Source: Vitis vinifera
Taxonomy: Eukaryota; Streptophyta; Magnoliopsida; Vitales; Vitaceae
Assembly: GCF_030704535.1 (NCBI RefSeq)
Contig: NC_081815.1
Span: 5,218,501 to 5,282,500, forward strand
Direction: 5' to 3'
Length of the DNA stretch: 64,000 nt
The notes below the pieces were generated by a model. The model had not been told where the DNA came from. It did no database searches and saw only the letters and a program-made list of their open reading frames with translations. The position numbers and the translations under genes are program-made. Positions 42,763 through 53,535 of the stretch are shown piece after piece. Position 1 is the first letter of the stretch; each line of letters opens with the position of its first letter.

Positions 42763-45397
42763 TTATATCTCGACCTTAACAACGTGAACATTTTGGCCCT
42801 CCTCAGGCATATGACTCAGGTTCAATGTCACCAACCCAAATGAGGAATTGTATATGAAATCAACCTCGATCGAACCAAGGGTGCATCTTCTTGGCTTGGC
42901 TGATGAGTATGCGCCAAACCGGCCACACCCTTTAACCTCCATGTGAACTACACCCACCAATTCTGTGCTCCTGTTCTCCATCCTCTCTTCAGCCACACCA
43001 TTTCCTTCACCCTCGTATCCACCTCCAAGCTCTGATAATTGGGCTCCGCTCTTCACCTCATATCTCAGCTCTTGGATGGCTCCACCAGCATTGAACATAT
43101 TAATGAGCCCAAATGGAGCAAAGCTGAACCCAGGTGCCAGTACCTTGATAGGAGTGACGGTGAGGATTTCGTGCTCCAGGACCTTTAGTGAGACGGGGAG
43201 TGCAGCATTGTGAGGAAGAGTGATAAGTTCACCACTCTTATGGCAGTAGACTGCACAGTCCCCACTCCACTCTGGGTCGGTGGCTGCTTCGGCAATGAGA
43301 TGAACGTCTCGGCCCCTTATGGTACCTGTGATGGCTCCGGAATGTGTTTCATGGAATGTGTTCTTTCTTTCAGCGCTGTTCCAGGCTGCACCTTGGCAGT
43401 TGTACACTCCAATCACTCCAGTGTACTTATTCATGTTCCATATCTTCAACAAACTGAAACACCAAAGCCAGGCAACACATTAAGCACAAGAAAATATTGG
43501 ATTCTCCAATTTCATTAGTTAATTTCTTTACAAAAATTGTATGTTAAATATACCTGATACCATCGCGGGCGGGGTCAGAGAACAAACAATCCCGGGTGGG
43601 GCGTCCGGGCAGACGGGCTCGGAGAACTGAGCCATCAGGCAAGACAAGTTTCTTGAGGAGTTCGTAGTTGTGCTTACCAGGGGCATCACTGTTGTTAAGA
43701 ACCAAATACCCTTAAAAGTCAGCAACTTAAAATTGTAAAAATAATGGGAATTGGATTTTAGAATATAGAGAAAGATGGAGGGACCTGACGTAGATGGGGC
43801 CACCGCTGATGGCTCTGGCAGATGCATGGTACTCAGCCGCTGAGTGCAGTGAATGGAACATGTCCCAATCCGGCTGCATAATCTCACCCAGGAACACACT
43901 GTTGTATGCAACCGCTGCTATGTGGATTGTGTGTGATACAGGATCCCGAGGGTAGAAATCGTCCGATGCTCTCACCACTGCCGTCTGTTTTGAGCTGTTC
44001 ACCATCCCGACACCATATCAGATTAAGGTGATGGAATTTCTGATCCAATTTAAAAGAAAACAAATGGGAGTTAAAAGAAATTACCAGTAGAGTGCATCAG
44101 TGTTGTGGCTCATGCAAGCGATGATCCCATTATCAGGAAAATGCCTTGCAACAGAGGCATCAAGCGCTTTGTGGTACTGTGTGGTGAGCTCCACTCTTCC
44201 ACCCAACCCCGCACCCAGTGTTTCCAATATGCACTGCACGTCCACCTTCACCCCATCGATTCCAGCTGATGCCAAGTACTCATGCAGTTCATTGTAGAAT
44301 CTGTAAACGTTTTTGGGGTTCACCAATCCTAATCCCTGCAACGTCATTACATCAGTCTTCCATACTGGCTCATTCTCCACCACTCCTTTTGACACCATTG
44401 GGTACTTCATCAACGAATCGTACTGCTCCATCTCCTTCACTCCTGGTCTCACCCCACCCCAGTACCCAGTGATGGCGTGCCACACGTACACGTATTTTAG
44501 CCCATGTTTCTGCTTCGCTATGTTCACGATGCTTTTGATTCCCCCCGTGGGATCTTCCTTGTTTTGGAACTTTGAGTTTTCTTTGATTCCGGTCAGTCTA
44601 AGCAATGGCTGTTGTTTGTTTTCGGTTTGGTCTTCGTCTTTCTGTGGATCACCTCCCACGGACTGCCAGCCATCGTCGATGATCACGAATTTCGGTGGGG
44701 TGCCGCCGGCGGCGAGGCTCTGGAGGCCGGCCTCTACTCCTTCTGGGGTTACTTCCTGGTAGAACGCATCCCAGGTGCACCATCCGAAATAGTCAACGAT
44801 TCCAGGGAGTTTCTTCTCGTGGCGTAGACGGAACGTCTTTAAATGTAATTTAACGGCTCTGATTGCGCTGGTGATGGTGGCAAAAGGATCGGTCCCGGCA
44901 CTGATGAAGACCGAGTGGGTAAACGACGACGTTTTGGTGTCGGCGTCCCCACTCTCCAGACAGAGCTCCAGTTCATCTCGGGAGTTTCCCTGTAGACAAG
45001 CCCGAAACGGTCCTTCAATAAGAGGGAGGAAAACAGTGTAGACTATCTGATTCTCTTCACCAGCACCGTCCGACTCAATCTGGGACCCATCTTTTGTCTC
45101 CACCAGCAGAAACTGCGTCTCCAGGGGAATATCTCTCCCTCGATCCCCCATTTTCTGAGCCATCCACCATAACTTGAACCTGAAGCACGCCATGAACCGC
45201 ACGTCTCGGAGAGTTCCCAGAGACACCACGTGTGTACTGCTACTTTCGTTGAAAACCGCACCCAGAAACACTCCTTCAACTGGCCCGGAGGTCGAACCGG
45301 ACGTCGCCACCACATTGTCCGGCACTCCTTCCAGAATCGTCCTCTCCTTCACGACCAGTTTCCGATCGGCGATCCTCACCGCCGAAGTGATCGTCAT
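42763..45397 (-). CDS. RFS6: Raffinose-synthase-like GH36 protein (RFS6/DIN10 type)
   Basis: Coding exons on the minus strand: 45397-44085, 43994-43785, 43688-43554 and 43453-42763, with GT-AG borders and matching phases, giving 782 residues. Motifs are [38 protein letters not shown], the GH36 nucleophile Asp in KVDVQC (about 386) and the acid/base region [11 protein letters not shown] (about 449). It is closest by eye to Arabidopsis DIN10/RFS6, a dark- and sugar-starvation-induced seed-imbibition-like protein. Relatives act as alkaline alpha-galactosidases or galactosyltransferases on raffinose-family sugars; which activity holds here is not decided by sequence. I chose the Met at 45397 because it matches the family start (MTI.AVRI). 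The frame is open further upstream, but that part is intron. Confidence 0.93.
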
Positions 45398-45548
45398 CTC
45401 TTCTTCTCTTTCTTCTTCCTTGTATACTTCTCTAGGAGGCGAGCCTACCTCTCTTTTCTGCAAGTTCTCAAAGATTATATGCACATCAGATTCACAAAAT
45501 TCGACAACAAAAATCGAAATGCAGATCACTCGAAGCAAACATTCTCAC

Positions 45549-45588
45549 CTTAAAAGCCCGTAACAACACCACTCGATTCGCAGAATAC
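45549..45588 (-). other. RFS6: Probable 40-nt non-coding leader exon of RFS6
   Basis: Acceptor ATCTTGCAG before it and donor GTGAGAATG after it delimit 40 nt. The next acceptor, AACTTGCAG, starts the main coding exon at 45457. The first leader exon would end at 45736 before GTATTTC. Confidence 0.5.
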
Positions 45589-45735
45589 CTGCAAGATAAT
45601 CCAAAACATGAACCCAAAAATCAGGCTTTGTTAGCCTCACGACGTTACAAATTGGCTGAGAAAATAAAATTTTCTCGGAAAAAAGAAAAACAAAAACCAA
45701 AAACCAAACTAGCCACAAAGAAAGAAGAGAAATAC

Positions 45736-45886
45736 CAGAAGCAGAGCACCTTTGGGTTCTCTTAGAAACAGGAAGACTAGAACACGAAAACGACGGCTTA
45801 TGATAGAATGACGAAAACAGGAGAATTGGATTGGTATTTATACTACTGGATTTGCACAGAGAACTGTAACACCAATCGGGAGCCAT
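45736..45886 (-). other. RFS6: RFS6 first exon with upstream Met and TATA box
   Basis: An ATG at 45886 opens a Ser-rich, acid-poor peptide of transit-peptide type (about 50 residues to the donor at 45735). However, a good TATA box (TATAAATA on the minus strand, 45842-45835) lies inside this frame and predicts a start near 45807, downstream of that ATG. Splicing through the 40-nt exon, or directly to 45457, puts the frame into an early stop. The simplest reading is a non-coding leader of about 70 nt. A longer plastid-targeted isoform would need a different splice. Confidence 0.4.
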
Positions 45887-47069
45887 TGCGATTTCTTCCC
45901 CTCGGTTTCGCCGTTGGCTCTGACGGCGGATGTGGTCACCACGTAGGATCCACGTCTCACCAATCCTGAAACACGTATTTGAATTTGACAATATTTGAAT
46001 GACACAAGGTTCTACCGAATTTTCGTATGGTTGCGGTTGAGTGCGAACGCGTGTACCCTCAAAGGGGACATTCCACATCATCCTTGTGTACGTGTCATTT
46101 GGCATCAGGTGGATAGGTCTTTGGTGGCATTGTCACATTGTGCGTTATCTGCAATATCGTCATAATAAAATAATAAATGTGCTGTAGCTGTTTCCACGTC
46201 CGAAAAGCCTGCACTCAACTGTCCTCCTCATATTCAAAATTCAAAATTGGAATTAAAAAATCGTGACTGCTAATTTCTTAGCGGAGGAAAAACACTAAAA
46301 ACATTGAACCCGATGCCTTTTGAGGGATGCATTTCGTAAAAACAATTATGTCCTTGCTGGATATGCTCCACTAGCTTTGAATTTATCACAATATCATGAG
46401 TTTCTCTTATATTTAAAAAATAATTATTTTGTAAATATGGATTTGGATTTATTTTTTATTTTTTATTTTTAAAATTACGATTAAAAAATAATAATTCTTA
46501 AAAAATTTGAAGTTATTGTCCCAAATTTTAAAATTTTTGAAATTGACTTTTAAAGATATATGGATTTATATATATTTTTTTATTTTTAAATCCATTTTGA
46601 TATATTTTAAATTTTAAATTTTTTAATTTTGAAAAATAAAATAATTTTGATATTATTAAAGTAGAAGAATTTTTAGAAACTTATATTTTAAAAAATAAAC
46701 ATAAGATAAATCTATATTTTTTCGAAGATTCTAGATCAGGCATGATTGATATTCCTTTAAATTAATAAATCAAAGTCAATTACGTAGTAATAATTATATT
46801 ATTTTTCGTGGCAGCTAAGCCTCTATCATTGAGTAACGCCACATCAATCAATTGAAACTCCAAATAATCTTGTAATTGTTTACACGGTAGACTACGAAAT
46901 CTCAATAATAGATGGTCCACGTTAACTAATAAAATACCACCATTTAATCCCTGTCTTAATTATTCGATACGACCTGTACAAATAATTATCTCGCGCCACT
47001 ATATCATTGATTGTGAATGTGTATTACTGGTCATGGACGTCACTCCGTGCTGTAATGTCCCGCCGCTGT
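45887..47069. promoter_or_regulatory. RFS6 proximal promoter and AT-rich spacer
   Basis: 45.9-46.1 kb is the immediate upstream region of RFS6, with moderate GC. 46.3-46.7 kb is very AT-rich and 46.7-47.07 kb is ordinary. No gene is recognised. The 186-codon minus-strand frame from 46105 overlaps the leader exons and resembles no known protein outside them. Confidence 0.45.
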
Positions 47070-47611
47070 CACGTGATTCATTGCGTAAAGCAACGCGAGT
47101 GTCCTCCCCCTTCTTCGGATGTTTAGGTGACGACAAAATGAAAACCGGTACCTAGCTGTGTTTTTTATCATAAATCATTGATCATTCTAAGGTCATATAA
47201 TTACCAAATTGCCACCACATCTTCCAATACTGGAAGTGTGATCGATTATCCTAAATCGGGGGCAAGTGATTAGCACGTGATCTTCAGCTAAAGTCTGACA
47301 AGTGTACAGTTAAAATTGTTCAGACAAAAATATTTCTGTGATTGTGCTAAATCGTGGAATCTGGATGGCTGTTAAAGTTCAAAAGTCATGCCACGTGTGA
47401 GGTTAAAATCGTTCAGACAAAAATATCTTTTTTTCACGGATCTCCATGATGTGCGGGTTGGATCGATCACGTGTGGCCGCCGCACGAGAAATTGTCCGAA
47501 TGGCAGCTTTAGCTTCTGATTGAAGAATGGGCAGACGTACAAGCAATGTCGGCGAAGATAAGACTCACACACTCGCCATCCTACCTTCGACACATGTCAC
47601 TTTGACACGTG
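47070..47611. promoter_or_regulatory. Cluster of five CACGTG G-boxes
   Basis: CACGTG occurs at 47070-47075, 47274-47279, 47392-47397, 47468-47473 and 47606-47611. Two related units of about 60 bp (around 47290-47345 and 47380-47440) share GTTAAAAT, then GTTCAGACAAAAATAT. G-boxes are known targets of bZIP (ABF) and bHLH (PIF) factors. The nearest gene is RFS6, whose predicted start is 1.26 kb away and whose homologs respond to dark and sugar. The link is inferred. Confidence 0.5.
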
Positions 47612-49335
47612 CCTGTCAAGGGAAGCGAGTTGTACGTAGTTCCTTACTTCAGAAAGGACAAAAGAGCTTTCTGCGTGTCCGTGATAGGATTGATTGTCGC
47701 GAAAAGAAAGCGGGTGGAATCAGTGACTTGGAAAACACTTGGTGTTTCGCGATGTATGGTAGTTAAGTGGAACCTTCAGGATGAAGGGTCTAGATGGGAC
47801 TAGAGATGGAGCTGTGATAGGCTAGATTATGGAGAATATTGGATTTGGCAGTCAATAAGGACAGCATAGAAAAATTAGGGAAGGTAAACAAGTGCTAATC
47901 GTTAAGAAGACCTCATATTTCTATATTATCAAAATCAAATAAACAAAACAAGGTCAAACAAATTCGACACGGAATCCATTTTGATACTAATGACCCTCAC
48001 CCAGTCGTAAATATCATCCGTTCTAAACCTAAAAAAACCCTTATGAGTTTAAAATATATTTATAATATTAAAAAGAGTTCATAATTATATAGCATCAATA
48101 ATTTTTTATCTAAGATATCACAAAAAATATTTTTTTAGAAAATACTACAAGTGATTTTTTTACAATCTACTTAATATTCTTATTTGTTGTTTCCTTTTAT
48201 TCTATTTTTATCATTTTTTTTCATATACTAACATTATCTTAATTTTTTTCATCTTGTATTTTTTTGGAATAAAATTAAGTTTTTTTATTATCTTTTATTT
48301 TACATTTATGAACATTGATTGAATTTAAATTTAATTTTAATCATTGAAAATGATATTAATAATATACTTTCAATGACTATAATAAGTTTCAAATTATTAA
48401 TAATTATTTATAGTTTATTTAAGTTGATAACTATCAAAACGCTTAATATGTTAACAATATTACTATATAATAAATAATTTTTATCTAAAAGATTTTGTCA
48501 CTTTCAATTGATTTTATACTTATTTGAAAAATAAAATCTCAAATTTTATTAAAAGAATTATAAATTTTTTTATGAAAAAATATTAAAAAATTTCTAAAGA
48601 TTTCTAATCATTTTTAAACTCTTTTATATTTTTTAAATGTAATATTTTTTTTACTAATATTTTAATAAAGTTATTGATTTAATTTTCAACCATATTTTCA
48701 ACTTTATTATAAAGTTATTCATGTATTCTTCACTTTTTTCATGATATATGTCATATCAGAAAAAGATGGTTGTAGCAAAAAGTCTTCTTATGTCAATTGT
48801 CGGGTTCAAAATCAAGATTAGGAAATTAATTGATTGAAATATTTCAAAATTTACTTCTTCAAAATGGGATCATTTTCCCCCTTGTGATCAATTTGTACTT
48901 GAATTTTTTGAGAAATTTTCTTTTATTTATATTTTAAAAAATATTTTTCATGATTTAAATGAAGCCTAAGAATATAATGTTTTTAGACAAAATTTTCAAG
49001 AATATTGTTGAAAATTAGGAGAGAAAGTTCATATTCACCTTTCTAAGATGCTATTTAGTGGTTGGAGCAGCTTAGTCCATGTGGAGAAAAGTGGTCTGAC
49101 TTCCATTTCCTTTTTCTATACTGCTATTGTTTGGGTGGAGATAAGATGGTCTACCAAATTTTGGGTTAATATGGTGGCACTACACCTAAAATGGTTGAAT
49201 TTTGCTAGGGGCGGTCCAATTTCATTTTATGGACATATTATTTGCCTTTTCAGCAATCCTATTTGACCCTTTCAAATTTCAGCTAACATAAACCATTCAA
49301 TATCGAACGGTATTTATATAAAAAATGGGTTATTT
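47612..49335. other. Intergenic, no gene recognised
   Basis: After two short ORFs ending by 47803 that resemble nothing, the DNA becomes strongly AT-rich to 48.7 kb. Nothing supportable was seen. Confidence 0.45.
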
Positions 49336-49407
49336 TTCTGGTTCAAAAATGGGAGAAGTTTATTTTACAAATTTAAGATCTTTTAATCCCTTTTAATCAA
49401 TTAATCC

Positions 49408-49446
<39 letters not shown>

Positions 49447-49553
49447 GGACTTTGACTTTTTTTTCCTTCTAATTCAAACTTTTCTGGTTCAAAAATGGGA
49501 GAAGTTTGTTTTACAAATTTAAGATCTTTTAATCCCTTTTAATCAATTAATCC

Positions 49554-49602
<49 letters not shown>

Positions 49603-49708
49603 GGACTTTGACTTTTTTTCTTTCTAATTCAAACTTTTCTTGTTCAAAAATGGGAGAAGTTTGTTTTACAAATTTAAGATCTTTTAATCCCTTTTAATCA
49701 ATTAATCC

Positions 49709-49753
<45 letters not shown>

Positions 49754-49790
49754 GGACTTTGACTTTTTTTTCCTTCTAATTCAAACTTTT
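49336..49790 (+). repeat. Three tandem units, each with a (TA)n core
   Basis: Units start at 49336, 49482 and 49637 with TTCTGGTTCAAAAATGGG (TTCTTG in the third). Each continues through AAGATCTTTTAATCCC, a (TA)n run of differing length, GAAATGGACTTTGACTTTTT and TTCTAATTCAAAC. Units are about 146-155 bp, and length variation comes mainly from the TA tract. High identity suggests recent expansion. Confidence 0.9.
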
Positions 49791-50599
49791 CCCATCTATT
49801 TTCCTTTCTTATCTTCATTCTTTCTTTTGTTTTATTTCTTATTTATCATCTCTTCAAATTTTTAACATTAGTGAATATTTATTCTTTCGTTAATAAATAA
49901 TGAATATGTAAGAAAGTTTAAAATTGTTACCAATTTTTTAATGCCATTTGCAACTATGAAAATCGAGTTAAAAGAAGTAAATAGTCATCCCAAAAAACAT
50001 GGAAGAACATTATCCATATAACAAGGTCAAAAAAATGGTAAATAATCCTAACTATGAAATTTTTATGGTGGTTTCGATATTGTTGGTATGTTCATCATTT
50101 ACATAGATATAAATATGTCATAATGGGGTTCTGAGACAAGGATAAAGGTGCACTCTTTAGTCGTGTACCAAGACTTTAACCGATATTAAGTTGGAGTAAA
50201 TATAAATTAAGCTTATTTGTTGTTTTACGTAATACTATATAAATTAGTTGAACTTAACTAGAGTTGAATCACTGCAAATTAGTCTTGACATTCGTGATAT
50301 AAATTAAAGCCTAGATTTACCATTGTTTTATAAAATAAATATATTTTTTTGTTAAAAATGGTTGAAAGTTGCACTATCTGGAAAAAAAAATTTAATAATT
50401 AGAAACATTATATTTTTATTGCATTATTTGCAATATTTGCAATCGTAAAGATAATTAAAAATCTTCTTTATTTGTTATTTACTAAATGAATAAATATGTA
50501 TGTCTATTGAGGTAGTAGGAATTTAATAATGAATACATTTTTTAAAATCAATACCTACTTATATGTAGTAATACAATATTATAACTTAGATATATTATA

Positions 50600-52995
50600 T
50601 TGTTGTGGGTTAGTATCAATAGTTGAGATTATTTGATGTTCCTGTGATTGATGGAGTGGGGATAAAGCTTTTATATGAAGGGAATTACATACAAGATGGA
50701 AATATTTTCAATTTTGAAGGCAAGATAAAGAAATTGAAGTCTCGAAAACTATAGCAAATGAAAAATTATTAAGGGTTGTCTAATACATCTTAATGTTAAA
50801 TTCAAAATAATGTTTTTCAATGAAATATGTATGCAATGCCACTATTCTAACAATTCATATATAACTATCTAATGATAGGGATGTGGAACTTTTATTCATT
50901 AATAGTATCAATGTTAAGCTTCTAGTACCATTGTGTATCACAATGGAAAGGAGAATCACGAACCCTAGTTATAATTCAATTTGTAACTCTGATTTTGATT
51001 ATCATACATCATCCTAAAATGAGAAAGAATTTAATGGGGGCCCAATTTGATGCATAAAAGTGTACATATTCATTACAAGTAAGTAGAAACTTTAAATCAT
51101 GATGGTGGTGAAAAAAAAAGATATAATAATGAGCCACTTGAAGGATCAAATGGTCATGACTAAAATTTTAATGAGGGTGTTGTTAATGATAAGGATTATA
51201 GGATAATGAGTCAATTGCCTCCTTCAAAAATGGTTCAACTAAGAGTACACAAATTCTAACCATCATTAATACAAATGATGGTTTCATGCATAGTAATCTC
51301 ACCATAATGTAAGGGACAACAAATGAAGGACAAAACATGAGCAACCACTTCTAGTTAGTGGCCTTAGTGGTGACCATGTAGAATAGCACTAAATGCACTC
51401 AATTAAGAAAGAATTACAATGGAAGTTGTAGATGATGGCACTCAAAAAGAAGTTTGAGTTTAAAACAACTATGTCTACAACTAAGTTGTTGCTTGTGGAA
51501 TTTTTTTGACAAAGAATGCTAGTAGCAAGTTCATGCAACCAAGTTAGGAAGTTCTAATATGTTTGAGATAATGAAAAAATATTCAACACATACTTATAAA
51601 TTAGACATGATGTCCCATGACAAATCAACATAGAAATAAATGGTTGATTGATAAGAGCATGAGAGAAATATATCGAGAGGTCAATTATCAATATCAACCC
51701 AAAGACATTATAGTGGACATTCAAAATGAGTATAAGTTCAAATTAGCAATGTAAGGCATGAAGAGTAAGAGAACTACTTTGAGGTATTATTATGGGATCA
51801 GTTGAGAAATCCTACATTGCTTTGTCAATCTACTGCTATGTTTTAGAGCAGAAAAAACAAAAAAAAAAAAATTATAATGAGATCATTGATATAGTGATTG
51901 ATTGTGATCGTCAATTCAAGTTTTTTTTTATGTTTATTGTTGCATCTCTTGTTGGGTTTTGCACATCAATAAGATTGGTTATTACATTTGATGGAAATTT
52001 TTTTAAAAGCAAAGTATATAAGGACTTTATTTATCACAAAATGTAAAGATGACAACAATCAGATATGTCCTTTACCGTTTAAAATGAGTTATTCATAAAA
52101 GGATGCTTTTTGTGAGTGCTTTCTAACAAAGTTACATGATGCGATTGGACATGTTAGTGATTGTTTATGATATCATATCATCATGTAGCATTAAGAAAGC
52201 AGTGCACAAAATATTTCTCCATGCAAGGCATGGTGTATGTGCTTATCAAATTAAACAAAACTTGAATACAAAGTTCAAGAATCCTACAATTCATAAGTTG
52301 TTCCTTGATTGATGTTTCTCATGTTCTTCATATTGTTTAATGTTATATTTAGGCAACTAGAGATAATTGACCCAAGAATAGAAAGATATTTGATGGATTT
52401 AGGAGTTTATGAATGAGCTCATTTACACTATACCTAGAAAAAATATAATATCATGACCATAGAGATTATTGAAAGCTTTATTATTGTGTTGAAAAATGTA
52501 ATAAATCTTCTAGTTTTGTAATTGGTAGCGAAGTTGAGAAACTCACTTTAAAAATGGTTTGCAAGTCATCAACAAGTAATATCAATGACAATTGAAATTA
52601 CCACGTGAGCTTATTATGGAGACCTTCATTCTGGACATAACATGCCATCAATCTATGAGATGGAATCTATCAACTCCAAGGAGTTCAATGTTAAATATGT
52701 TTATATGAGTGATAAAGTGAATTTTTAAACACCTGTTCACGTACATATCAACCATTTGATATTAACCATATTTCATGAGCACATGTTATTGTTACTTGCG
52801 GATATTATAATATTTCATGTTATGCTCTATATTCCCATTACTTTACTATTGACTCATTGTTATCTTCATATCTAGAGTCTATCCATCCAACTCGAACCGA
52901 GAGGGACTAAATGATACCTTGTGACATCTATATCAAAGTTATGTCATTAGAGTTATTATTATCTTCTCCAATATTCCTATCAATCAAATAAAGAA
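50600..52995 (+). pseudogene. Decayed MULE (Mutator-like) transposase
   Basis: Scattered across frames on the plus strand are MULE transposase pieces in the right order: KKKFEFKTTMSTTKLLLVE (about 51453), an N-terminal-type stretch ending in GSVEKSYIALSIYCYVLEQ (51792), DCDRQFKFFFMFIVASLVGF and the IRLVITFDGNFFKSK catalytic-Asp region, then AVHKIFLHARHGVCAYQIKQN. After that come a MEMINSKEFNVKYxYMSDKV-like part and a CxC...CxH SWIM-type finger remnant near 52730-52830. Many stops and shifts make it non-functional. TIRs were not found; the left border is a guess and the core from 51380 is secure. Confidence 0.75.
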
Positions 52996-53451
52996 AAAAA
53001 AAAGAAAAATGTATTTTAAATGAAGGAAATGTTTTTTTTTTCTTCATATTTTCATAGCCTTTTCTTTACGAATTGATTATATTTTGTAAATTTTAAATTA
53101 AAATATTCAATGGTCACACTCTTCATATGTTAATAACATGTTTTATATGTTTAGATAAAGTTAAACGACAACATATTGACATGGTATTGGACATTGCTTT
53201 TAGATGTCCAATTGATGCTATTATCAAACTAAAATTTAATAATATAAAACTAGAGGAAAACTTTAGGGTATTGATTTAACAGCTATCGAATTTGGAATTT
53301 TGGGTATTGAAAGTGTATAGTGAAATTTAGATCATTAAACGCTATCCTCCTCTGGTATGATACTCGCGCGTCCGTGGTTGGGCTACGGAGCTTTTAGTAT
53401 CCAAACACACCATTAACCAGCACCCGCCACTTTTTCACGTGCCAGTGTCCA
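52996..53451. other. RIF1 upstream spacer
   Basis: AT-rich to about 53330, then abruptly GC-richer toward the RIF1 start, consistent with a promoter. No other feature is recognised. Confidence 0.45.
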
Positions 53452-53464
53452 TTTGGCGCGAAAA
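53452..53464. promoter_or_regulatory. Double E2F site at the RIF1 promoter
   Basis: TTTGGCGCGAAAA matches the E2F consensus on both strands (TTTGGCGC on plus, TTCGCGCC on minus). It lies 72 bp before the RIF1 start codon, where plant E2F sites of replication genes often occur. Binding is inferred. Confidence 0.65.
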
Positions 53465-53535
53465 TCGAACCCAACTCAACCAACTTCGAATTAGGGTTTA
53501 TTCTGCTCTCAAATCTCAACTAAATCCTTGTAAAA

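Noticed and set aside
44313..44762. 149-codon plus-strand ORF opposite RFS6
   Set aside because: Antisense shadow of conserved GH36 coding sequence on the minus strand.
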